This document shows, piece by piece, positions 45,093 to 52,563 of a stretch of 64,000 nucleotides of DNA; positions within the stretch are counted from its first letter, which is position 1, and each line of letters begins with the position of its first letter. The DNA is taken from NCBI RefSeq assembly GCF_905397375.1, contig NZ_CAJPVG010000009.1:143375-207374 (forward strand). The letters run 5' to 3'. Source of the DNA: Ralstonia mannitolilytica (GTDB taxonomy: Bacteria > Pseudomonadota > Gammaproteobacteria > Burkholderiales > Burkholderiaceae). Both the position numbers and the translations under genes were made by a program. The notes under the pieces were generated by a model. That model ran no database searches, had not been told where the DNA came from, and saw nothing but the letters and a program-made list of their open reading frames with translations.

Positions 45093-45121
45093 AGTGTATC
45101 AGCATCCCCCCTGGCACGCAA
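45093..45121 (-). promoter_or_regulatory. Candidate sigma70 promoter of the riboswitch transcript
   Basis: On the minus strand TTGCGT (-35) and TACACT (-10) are separated by 17 bp and followed, 13 bp after the -10, by the first conserved riboswitch block. The spacing is ideal, and the expected start of transcription falls just before the riboswitch. Confidence 0.5.
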
Positions 45122-45485
45122 AAGTACAAAGACGCCTCAATGTCGCTCACTCGCTGCGATAGATCCCGTGTGCGAGATAGTCGGCTTGAATCGATCCGTC
45201 AGGTCCGGCTTAGCTCAGCTACCTATGTAGTCTGTCCAGAGGGCCCGCCGAAATTTGAGGTGCGCAGACACTTGCCCAATTCCGCCGCATTCCCTTTTTT
45301 GTAGGCGCTCCTATTCGCCACTTGATTCTCTTCCCTCTTGGCGTTCAGCGTTCTCCCGTTCCATGGTCGGCATTCCACGTTGTTTGACGGCTGCGACGCG
45401 TTGCTCAAAGCCAACGGAAAAACTGCTTGCAGGCTTACGTATGACTTTGTTACCCTTCGCCCCGTCAGAACTCGGAGTGATCTCC
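45122..45485. other. Interval without a convincing gene
   Basis: About 360 bp between the riboswitch promoter and the first small peptide. It has lower GC than the core genome. Short open frames exist on both strands, but none has both a ribosome-binding site and gene-like composition. The promoter of the porin unit should be here, but I cannot point to it. Confidence 0.5.
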
Positions 45486-45524
45486 ATGGACAGTTGTTCT
45501 AGTCGACCTTGGGTCGCACGTTGA
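45486..45524 (+). CDS. Possible leader peptide A in the porin leader (12 residues)
   Basis: A tiny ORF encoding MDSCSSRPWVAR, with GGAG at 45474-45477, 8 bp before its ATG, and a stop 225 bp before the porin start. It is related to a second peptide (MDSPSRPYPTTTSVSH) ahead of the Nramp gene: both share the DNA blocks ATGGACAGT and AGTCGACCTT. Two such matches in the leaders of two neighbouring transport genes suggest a regulatory peptide. Translation is unproven. Confidence 0.45.
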   Translation: MDSCSSRPWVAR

Positions 45525-45559
45525 ACGGCTAGACAGTTTGGGCGCATCGCTGCGCTTCA

Positions 45560-45593
45560 CCACTGCCTAGCCGCATTGCACGGCGGGTAGTGG
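45560..45593 (+). promoter_or_regulatory. Imperfect hairpin in the porin leader
   Basis: CCACT-g-CC-ta-GCCG ... CGGC-g-GG-t-AGTGG pair in register around a 7-base loop, 36 bp downstream of leader peptide A. No T-run follows. It could be part of an RNA switch between the small peptide and the porin gene. Confidence 0.35.
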
Positions 45594-45748
45594 ATCTTGA
45601 GCGGGTTCTCCGCACAAGCCTCTCCCATCATTCGATCGTTTTATCGACACGGCCATGTGGCCGCGTACGCGTTTGCGTGCGTGGTTCCTGGGAGGCTCGT
45701 GGTCGGCCCATGCCTACGTCTGTCATAGAAGCAGACGAGGGAGGTCTC

Positions 45749-47197
45749 ATGCTGTTTTTCTCGATGCTGCAGTACGCTTGGGTTGCAGTGCGTCCGCTCG
45801 TTCTGGTGCGCGCTGCTGCTCTGCGTCCCCTCCGTCGTCCGGCCTTGCTGGCTGCGATGGCTTTGTTCTCTGCTTTCACGCATGCTGCCCAAGCGCAAGA
45901 AGCTCCGGCTTCTGCTCCGGCTGCAGATGCGCTGCCTGCCGGTGGTGAGTTGGGCGACCGCTTCGGCTTCCATGGCCAATCGACGTGGGTCTGGCAAGCC
46001 AAGCCCGCCTTCAAGTCGCCGTACAGCGGCGACAACAGCCTGACGGCGGGCCGCGCCACGAGTTATTCCTTCAGCACGACGCTGGACCTGGGCATGCGGC
46101 TGTGGAAGGGCGCGGAATTCCACTTCAACCCGGAAGTGGTGATGGGCAAGGCGTTCTCCGATCTGCATGGCCTGGGTGGCCCCACCAACGGCGAGTTGGC
46201 CAAGGTCACGGGCACTGACCCGACGCTGTACCGCGCCCGCGTTTTCATGCGTCAGACCTGGGGCCTGGGCGGTGACACAGAAAAGGTCGACGCCGACTTC
46301 AACCAGTTCGCTGACGTGGTCGACAAGCGTCGCGTGGTGCTGACCGCGGGCAATCTGCCGGTGCTCGATGTCTTTGATGCCGTGGAGTACGCGCACGACC
46401 CGCGCACGCAGTTCCTGAACTGGTCGTTCATGACGCACCCGTCGTTCGACTATGCGGCCGATGCGCGCGGCTACAGCTGGGGCGTTGCGCTGGAGTACAT
46501 CGACAGCGAGCTGGGCTGGGCCGTCCGCGCGGGCCGATTCCTGCAACCGCTTGAGTCCAACGGCTTGCCGCTCGACACGCGTTTTCTGAAGCACTACGGC
46601 GACATGCTGGAGCTTGAAAAGCGCTACACGCTGTTCGGCCAGGAGGGCAAGGTGCGCTTGCTGGGCTGGCGCAACTTCGCGCGCATGGGCCGCTTTGATG
46701 ATGCGATTGCGCTCGGGCAGGCCACCGGTGCCGCGCCAGACCTGAGCCAGGTGCGGCGCGAGCACGCCAAGGTGGGCGTCGGCCTGTCGTTCGAGCAGAA
46801 AGTGGGCGAAAACCTGGGCCTGTTCACCCGCCTGAACTGGTCGGATGACAAGACCGAGACCTATGCTTTTACCGAGGTGGGCCGCAACGTGTCGTTCGGC
46901 GGTCTGCTCAAGGGCACGTCCTGGGGGCGGCCGAATGATGTGTTGGGGGCGGCCTTTTCGCTCAACATGCTGGGCCCGGATCATCGTGCCTATCTGGCGG
47001 CGGGCGGCAGCGGCGCCTTCCTGGGTGACGGCGCACTGAACTATGGCCACGAGCGCATACTCGAAGTGTTCTACAGCTTTCAACCGGTCAAGGGCATCAC
47101 GCTCAGCCCCGATTTTCAGTTGATCCAGAACCCCGGTTACAACCGGGACCGCGGGCCTGCCAAGTTCTTTGGCATTCGTGCCCACGCGGAGTTCTAA
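45749..47197 (+). CDS. OprB-like outer-membrane porin
   Basis: A 482-residue exported protein. After an unusually long Arg-containing N-terminus comes a signal-like segment ending in THAAQAQE, then a beta-barrel of the carbohydrate-selective porin (OprB) type: FGFHGQSTWVWQAKPAF, SLTAGRATSYSFSTTLDLG, RVFMRQTWGLGG and a C-terminal aromatic (AHAEF). ATG 45749 has a strong GGGAGG 5 bp upstream. It precedes an Nramp-family gene on the same strand. In Bradyrhizobium a porin (MnoP) supplies Mn2+ to MntH, so a metal-uptake role is plausible here; sugar uptake is the alternative. Confidence 0.8.
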   Translation: MLFFSMLQYAWVAVRPLVLVRAAALRPLRRPALLAAMALFSAFTHAAQAQEAPASAPAADALPAGGELGDRFGFHGQSTWVWQAKPAFKSPYSGDNSLTAGRATSYSFSTTLDLGMRLWKGAEFHFNPEVVMGKAFSDLHGLGGPTNGELAKVTGTDPTLYRARVFMRQTWGLGGDTEKVDADFNQFADVVDKRRVVLTAGNLPVLDVFDAVEYAHDPRTQFLNWSFMTHPSFDYAADARGYSWGVALEYIDSELGWAVRAGRFLQPLESNGLPLDTRFLKHYGDMLELEKRYTLFGQEGKVRLLGWRNFARMGRFDDAIALGQATGAAPDLSQVRREHAKVGVGLSFEQKVGENLGLFTRLNWSDDKTETYAFTEVGRNVSFGGLLKGTSWGRPNDVLGAAFSLNMLGPDHRAYLAAGGSGAFLGDGALNYGHERILEVFYSFQPVKGITLSPDFQLIQNPGYNRDRGPAKFFGIRAHAEF

Positions 47198-47215
47198 CGC
47201 CTACGGAGGACCCAT

Positions 47216-47266
47216 ATGGACAGTCCGAGTCGACCTTATCCGACAACCACATCAGTTTCCCACTAG
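47216..47266 (+). CDS. Possible leader peptide B ahead of the Nramp gene (16 residues)
   Basis: A tiny ORF encoding MDSPSRPYPTTTSVSH, with a near-ideal CGGAGGA 5 bp before its ATG, starting 18 bp after the porin stop. It is Pro-rich with an Asp at position 2, a feature shared with known Mg2+-responsive leader peptides such as MgtL, where acidic and Pro codons destabilise the ribosome in low Mg2+. It shares ATGGACAGT and AGTCGACCTT with peptide A. Function is inferred only. Confidence 0.45.
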   Translation: MDSPSRPYPTTTSVSH

Positions 47267-47433
47267 GCCAGTCCGCCGCACGGTTTTCCCTGCTGCTGAC
47301 TTGCCGCCCAGGCAAGGCAGCGGTGTCTGCATCGCTCCTTGATTGTTTGAATCTGCCGCCAGGGTAAGACGACCCCTGTGCGGCGATTGCCGCATGCCAT
47401 GCACCCGTCGTGCGCATGTGGCGAGGAGTACCT

Positions 47434-47640
47434 ATGCGCAAATTCAACATCCCCGCCCGTCGTTTCTCGGCAATCGCGCTGCCGTTCAGCTCGCCGTTCG
47501 TGCAGGCCCGGGCCGGTGCGCCCGAGCGTGCCAACGCCGTGCCCGCCACCTCCAACCGGCGTGCTGACGACGGTGGGCAGCCGCTCTCCAACCACGGCTA
47601 CGCTGCCGCTGCCGTCCGGCTGTCGCGCACCTATTGGTAA
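47434..47640 (+). CDS. Small hypothetical protein (68 residues) before the Nramp gene
   Basis: A 68-residue ORF starting MRKFNIPARRFSAIALPF, with a good GAGGAG 5 bp before the ATG. The N-terminus is basic then hydrophobic, and the rest is Ala/Pro/Arg-rich with no known motif and no convincing membrane helix. It ends 43 bp before the Nramp start. It may be a real small protein or a further leader ORF whose translation affects the downstream gene. Confidence 0.4.
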   Translation: MRKFNIPARRFSAIALPFSSPFVQARAGAPERANAVPATSNRRADDGGQPLSNHGYAAAAVRLSRTYW

Positions 47641-47683
47641 CCGGTGGGTCATCCAATCACCCAATAACAAATCGGAGGTCGCT

Positions 47684-49327
47684 ATGACCCAACTGACTTC
47701 GGGCATCGACACACCACCACGTCATGCCGCTCTCGACGACGCCCATGTGGGCGACATCCGTGGGGCGCTCGGCACCATCGCCCACCATGACACCGGCGCG
47801 CGTGATAGCTGGCGTGCGCGCTTGCGTACATTGCTCGCCATCCTCGGGCCCGGCCTGATCGTGATGGTCGGCGACAACGATGCCGGCGCCTTCGGCACCT
47901 ACACGCAGGCCGGGCAGAACTACGGCACCACGCTGCTCTGGACGTTGCTGCTGCTGATCCCTGTGCTGTACGTGAACCAGGAGATGGTGCTGCGCCTGGG
48001 CGCCGTCACGCGCGTCGGCCATGCGCGGCTGATCTTTGCGCGCTTCGGCAAGTTCTGGGGCAGCTTCTCCGTCATCGACCTGTTTCTGGTGAACGCGCTG
48101 ACCTTGGTGACGGAATTCATCGGCATCAGCCTGGCGCTGGAGTATCTCGGCATCCCGCGTCATTGGGGCGTGTGTGCAGCGGCCGCGCTGGTGATGCTGG
48201 CCGCCTCCACGGGCGACTTCCGCCGCTTCGAGCGCTTTGCGCTGCTGCTGGTGGCGGGCAGCCTCACGCTTATTCCCATCTTTGTGATGGTGCACCCGCC
48301 GATGGGGCAGGTGGCGCGCGACTTCTTCGTGCCTGCTCTACCGGCCGGTGCACCGCTGGCGGAGGTAATGCTGCTGATCATCGCCATCGTGGGGACGACG
48401 GTGGCGCCGTGGCAGTTGTTCTTCCAGCAGAGCTACGTGATCGACAAGCGGATCACCGCGCGCTTCATCCGCTATGAGCGAGCGGACCTGTGGCTGGGCA
48501 TCGTGCTCGTGATTGCCGGTGCCGTGGCGATAATCGCCTTCAGCGCGCAGGCCTTCCACGGTACGCCAGAGTTTGGCAACTACACCGATGCACTGGGCAC
48601 GGCGAAAGGGTTGGAAGCGCACTCGGGCCGCTGGGCCGGTGTGCTGTTTGCGATCGCGCTGTTGGACGCCAGCATCATCGGCGCATGCGCGGTGTCGCTG
48701 TCCACGGCCTATGCTATCGGCGATGTGTTCGCTGTACGGCATTCGCTGCATCGCAAGCCGACGGAGGCCAAGGGTTTCTATGCGATTTACTTCGGGCTGA
48801 CGCTGCTGGCCGCAGGGTTGGTGCTGACGCCGGGTGTGCCGCTCGGGCTGTTGACCAACGCGGTGCAATCACTGGCCGGCGTGCTGCTGCCGAGCGCGAC
48901 GGTGTTCCTGCTGCTGTTGTGCAATGACAAGGCTGTGCTGGGCCCCTGGACGAACGGCCGCGCGATGAACATCTTCACCGGCGGTGTGGTGGCGGTGCTG
49001 GTGATGCTCTCCGTCATCCTGACGGCGGCGGTGCTGTTTCCCGGCATCGGCGAATTCGAGATCGGCGCGATCCTGATCGGCGGTTCGCTCATCGCCATTG
49101 TCATGTCGCTGGTGTTGTGGCACATCGAGCGGCGCAGTCATCGACCCCAGCATCCACTGCGCGTGAGCGTGCTCGATCGCGACCACTGGACCATGCCGCC
49201 GCTGGAGCAGCTCACGCCAGCACGTTGGACACCGCTCAAGCGCACGTGGATGTTTGTGCTGCGGGCTTATCTCGTGGTGGCCGCTGGACTGGTGCTGGTG
49301 CGGATCGCTGGGCTGGTGACGGGATGA
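47684..49327 (+). CDS. Nramp-family divalent metal transporter, NRMT-like
   Basis: A 547-residue membrane protein of the Nramp (SLC11) fold, with about eleven helices. The metal-site motifs are not canonical. Helix 1 has GDNDAGAFGTY (residues 63-73) where MntH has DPGN; helix 6 has GTTVAPWQLFFQQS (from residue 237) where MntH has a Met-Pro-His. Loss of the helix-6 Met is a feature of the NRMT branch, whose characterised members transport Mg2+ and Mn2+. A long soluble N-terminus (about 45 residues, including HHD) precedes helix 1. CGGAGG lies 7 bp before ATG 47684. Confidence 0.85.
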   Translation: MTQLTSGIDTPPRHAALDDAHVGDIRGALGTIAHHDTGARDSWRARLRTLLAILGPGLIVMVGDNDAGAFGTYTQAGQNYGTTLLWTLLLLIPVLYVNQEMVLRLGAVTRVGHARLIFARFGKFWGSFSVIDLFLVNALTLVTEFIGISLALEYLGIPRHWGVCAAAALVMLAASTGDFRRFERFALLLVAGSLTLIPIFVMVHPPMGQVARDFFVPALPAGAPLAEVMLLIIAIVGTTVAPWQLFFQQSYVIDKRITARFIRYERADLWLGIVLVIAGAVAIIAFSAQAFHGTPEFGNYTDALGTAKGLEAHSGRWAGVLFAIALLDASIIGACAVSLSTAYAIGDVFAVRHSLHRKPTEAKGFYAIYFGLTLLAAGLVLTPGVPLGLLTNAVQSLAGVLLPSATVFLLLLCNDKAVLGPWTNGRAMNIFTGGVVAVLVMLSVILTAAVLFPGIGEFEIGAILIGGSLIAIVMSLVLWHIERRSHRPQHPLRVSVLDRDHWTMPPLEQLTPARWTPLKRTWMFVLRAYLVVAAGLVLVRIAGLVTG

Positions 49328-49358
49328 GGCTAGGCCAACAGCCTACATACATCTTGCC

Positions 49359-49778
49359 TCACGCGCCGGGTAGCTGAAGCGGTTTTGAGTCCAGTTTGCC
49401 AACGGGGACAAGGGGTTGCTCGCAATCCCGGATGTTCACGTATACGTGCGCGTCCTTTTTCAACGGGCTGTCGAGAGGCAGTTGCACCACCACGTGTTGC
49501 AGTTTATGGCTGCTATGCATATATCTGCCGGCCGTGGTTCCGAAGTCGAACCTTACGACAGCAACCGGAGGATACGCTGCAGACAGGTCTCGCCTTTGGC
49601 GGCACAGCGCTCCGAACCGCCCCAGATCCGCTGGTGCACCAATCTTTTCGATTTCTCCGAGTCTCCATCCCTCGTCGTAGGCATATTTGCCTTCATAGAT
49701 AGTCGAGCAACCGGCGAGGGACATGACCAGCATTGTGCTCATGGTGCGCATCTGCAGTGCGGAAGGAAGAGAGCGCAT
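49359..49778 (-). CDS. Small outer-membrane lipoprotein
   Basis: A 139-residue lipoprotein with a signal ending in SLAGC, followed by STIYEGKYAYDEGWRLGE. Start ATG 49778 has AGGAG 8 bp upstream; longer in-frame starts lack this. The mature part (VVRFDFGTTAGRYMHSSHKLQ, LKKDAHVYVNIRDCEQPL) matches no family I know. It is convergent with the Nramp gene and divergent from a beta-barrel gene. Confidence 0.7.
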   Translation of the reverse strand: MRSLPSALQMRTMSTMLVMSLAGCSTIYEGKYAYDEGWRLGEIEKIGAPADLGRFGALCRQRRDLSAAYPPVAVVRFDFGTTAGRYMHSSHKLQHVVVQLPLDSPLKKDAHVYVNIRDCEQPLVPVGKLDSKPLQLPGA

Positions 49779-50080
49779 TCTGAGAACTCCTACCATCATC
49801 TGCCTCTTGATACTCCATTTGGACCTATGGCCACGAACCTGTTCGATAGGCATAGCGCATACTTGAAAAGTCCTGCCCTCCATTCAGTGTAGGTCACGTC
49901 TCCCACACAGTGATACCGTACAAATCACAGTGCGCTATTTGTCGAACGCGGTAAAAGAGGAAGACCGACAGAGTGAAAACGAAAACGCATCTCATGCAGG
50001 TTTTCGTTTGCGTCACCGGGTTATTCGGAAAAACGCATGCACGACGTCTATGCTTCGGCTGCCAGAAATTGGAGCCCCCC

Positions 50081-50869
50081 ATGCAACACACTCGCTTATC
50101 CAGCCTTGTTGGAGTCATCGCAACGGTACTGGGTCTAACTGCGCTTCCGGCGTATGCCGTCCTTCCTGATGAGATTCAGGTCTACACCGGTGACATCAAC
50201 GCGCCCGGCGAGTTTGGACTGGAGTTGCATCTGAACACGACGCCAAGCGGCATTGGAGAACCGTCTTATCCGCGCGAGGTCACGACACCGCATGGCTGGC
50301 GGGGCACTGCTGAATTCTCTTACGGCTTGACGCCTTCGGTGGAACTCGGTGTGTACGTCCCAACCGCGCTCACGCGCGAAAATACCTACTACGTCACTGG
50401 GCCAAAGGTGCGCGTCAAATGGATGCCCGTCCGACCCGAAGACGGTGTCGGTTACTTCGCTGGTCTCAACGTCGAGCTTGCTCATGTTGCAAGTCGCTTT
50501 GAGCAATCACAACAAGCGGTAGAGCTCCGGCCGATTTATGGCTATCAGAATGAGCAATGGCTATGGGCGCTCAACCCGGTGCTCGACTGGAATCTCTCCG
50601 GCCAGGATCGCAGTGGCGTGCCTGAATTCGCCCCGGCCCTCAAGATCGCCCGTACGGTGTCCACAGGCATTCGTGCCGGATTGGAGTACTACGCCGGTCT
50701 GGGTCGCGTCGACCATGTCTTGCCATTATACGAACAGCAGCACACGGCCTTTCTCGCGTTTGACGTGGATCGCAAGCCGTTCGTTTTCAACTTTGGCGTG
50801 GGCAGAGGCTTAACGCGCGCCACCGACCGGTGGACGTTCAAATGGATCTTTGAAGTCCCATTGAGTTAA
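50081..50869 (+). CDS. Outer-membrane beta-barrel protein of the metal island
   Basis: A 262-residue exported protein: signal peptide (MQHTRLSSLVGVIATVLGLT, cleavage after AYA), then alternating strands typical of a 12-strand barrel (GEFGLELHLNTTPSG, WRGTAEFSYGLTPSVELGVY, FVFNFGVGRGLT). It resembles proteins often annotated only as putative transporter or signal peptide protein near heavy-metal efflux genes in Ralstonia and Cupriavidus. GGAG lies ahead of ATG 50081. It is convergent with the outer-membrane factor gene. Confidence 0.7.
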   Translation: MQHTRLSSLVGVIATVLGLTALPAYAVLPDEIQVYTGDINAPGEFGLELHLNTTPSGIGEPSYPREVTTPHGWRGTAEFSYGLTPSVELGVYVPTALTRENTYYVTGPKVRVKWMPVRPEDGVGYFAGLNVELAHVASRFEQSQQAVELRPIYGYQNEQWLWALNPVLDWNLSGQDRSGVPEFAPALKIARTVSTGIRAGLEYYAGLGRVDHVLPLYEQQHTAFLAFDVDRKPFVFNFGVGRGLTRATDRWTFKWIFEVPLS

Positions 50870-50908
50870 CCGTCAGCCCTCAGCGAGAAGGCTGGCGCCT
50901 CATCGGTT

Positions 50909-52426
50909 TTAGCGCCGTGCGACGTCAGCGTTGGGCCGGTTCCACCACCCGCCACCTAGGGCTTGAAACAGCGCTGCCGTATCGGCGAATCGGTTTGCAC
51001 GCGCCCCAATCGTGGCTTGCACAGCAGTCTGGTAGGCCTGTTCTGCATTCAGCACAGCGAGGATGTTGACCTGGCCGATCGCGCGCTGCCTATCCGTGAT
51101 GTTTAGAGTTCGGTGTGCTGCCTGTTCGGATCTGAGCGCGGCTTTCAGCACGTCGGCATCGGCATCTAGCGCGTGCAGGGTATCGGCGACGTTCTGGAAT
51201 GCAGTGATGACGGTGCCACGGTACTGCGCCTCCGCTTGATCGACCCCCGCATCGGCTGCCCGTTTTTTCGCCAGCATCGCACCACCATCGAAGAAGGTCT
51301 GCGCCACATTGCCGACCAGGCTCCAGAAGACGTTGCCGTCCCGGAACATCTGGCTGAAGATTTCTGCGGTGCCGCCCTTGGTGCCGGTGATCGTCAGTTG
51401 GGGCAGCATATTGGCGATCGCCACGCCCACCTGCGCTGTTGCGGCGTGCAGCTGTTCTTCGGCTGCGCGCACGTCAGGGCGCTGCCGGACGAGATCCGAT
51501 GGCAGCGACACGGGCAAGTCCTGCGGCAGCGTGAAGTCTGCAAAGGTGAACGTCTCGGCGATGCCTTCGCTAGGCAGCTTGCCGGCCAGTGCAGCCAACA
51601 GATCGCGCTGAACCGCCAGTTGCTTTTGCAGGTTGGGTAGCGCCTGCTCGGCCTGCGCAAGCGCCGTTTCGGCAGCTGCAATATCCAGCCCCGTTACCGC
51701 GCCCAGCGCGAACTGCTTGTGCAGGTTGTCGAGCAACTGCGTATTGATGCCGACAATGCGTTGTTGCGCTTCAATCTGCGCGCGCAGCGAGGCTTCCTGC
51801 ACTGCCGCCACCACGATGTTGGACGCAAGGGTGAGGTGAGCCGCCTCCATCTGGAAGTACTGTGCCTCTTCGGTGGCCTTCAGTGATTCCACCTGCCGGC
51901 GGTTCAGGCCGAAGACGTCTGGGGCATAGCTCACCGTGAGCTGCGCGGTGTGCAGGGTGTAGATCGGTGCGCCAGAGGTGAGCGTGGGCGAAATCGTGCC
52001 GACGGCGTTTTGCTGTCGGCTCGGTTGATACGAGCCTTGCAGCATTGGGAAGAACGCTCCTTGTTGCGCGCGCGTTTGCTGCTGCGCCACGCGCAGTGCA
52101 GCCTGGGCGGCGGCCAGCGTGGGGCTGGCGGAAATCGCATCGGCAATCGTCTTGTTCAGCTTTTCTGACTGGAACGCCTTCCACCATTGATCGGAAACTG
52201 GCATCCCCGAGACAAAGCGCTGTGCTTCGCCGCCCTGCGTGGCTGCAGCCGATGTCTGCTGCGGCAGCGGCTTGGGCGTATAGCCAGTCACTTTCGGAGC
52301 ATCCGGAGTCTTGAAATCCGGTCCGACCGCGCAGGCGGCGGTCAACAGGCATGCCGCCGCCACGATGGTCAGGCGCAGAAGAACAGTGGCGGACGATGGC
52401 ATGCCGTGGGCAGTGTTGGCGGGCAT
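50909..52426 (-). CDS. RND efflux outer-membrane lipoprotein (NodT family)
   Basis: A 505-residue TolC-like channel with a lipobox (LLTAAC, then AVGPDFKTPD) and the two repeat halves of the outer-membrane factor family (DQWWKAF; SYAPDVFGLNRRQVES; QRPDVRAAEEQLHAATAQVGVAIANMLPQLTITG). It forms the exit duct for the RND pump encoded divergently at 52.6-57.0 kb. The 137 bp between them must hold two promoters. Unlike CzcC it has the classical NodT lipoprotein start. Confidence 0.92.
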   Translation of the reverse strand: MPANTAHGMPSSATVLLRLTIVAAACLLTAACAVGPDFKTPDAPKVTGYTPKPLPQQTSAAATQGGEAQRFVSGMPVSDQWWKAFQSEKLNKTIADAISASPTLAAAQAALRVAQQQTRAQQGAFFPMLQGSYQPSRQQNAVGTISPTLTSGAPIYTLHTAQLTVSYAPDVFGLNRRQVESLKATEEAQYFQMEAAHLTLASNIVVAAVQEASLRAQIEAQQRIVGINTQLLDNLHKQFALGAVTGLDIAAAETALAQAEQALPNLQKQLAVQRDLLAALAGKLPSEGIAETFTFADFTLPQDLPVSLPSDLVRQRPDVRAAEEQLHAATAQVGVAIANMLPQLTITGTKGGTAEIFSQMFRDGNVFWSLVGNVAQTFFDGGAMLAKKRAADAGVDQAEAQYRGTVITAFQNVADTLHALDADADVLKAALRSEQAAHRTLNITDRQRAIGQVNILAVLNAEQAYQTAVQATIGARANRFADTAALFQALGGGWWNRPNADVARR

Positions 52427-52563
52427 GGAAGCACCCAGTTTGGTCGAATGGCGCCGATTCTATGGGGGCGTCGAATCGTTGCGAACTGTGATTCATCACA
52501 GTAGACCGCTCCACGTGCGGGCAGCATCATGCGGGCAAAATTTCTATCAACTGGGGTACTGCT

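Noticed and set aside
45311..45547. A 78-codon minus-strand ORF (MRPNCLAVQRATQGRLEQL...)
   Set aside because: It has no ribosome-binding site that I can see and no family, and it runs antisense to leader peptide A. It could still be a gene remnant, but I cannot support it.
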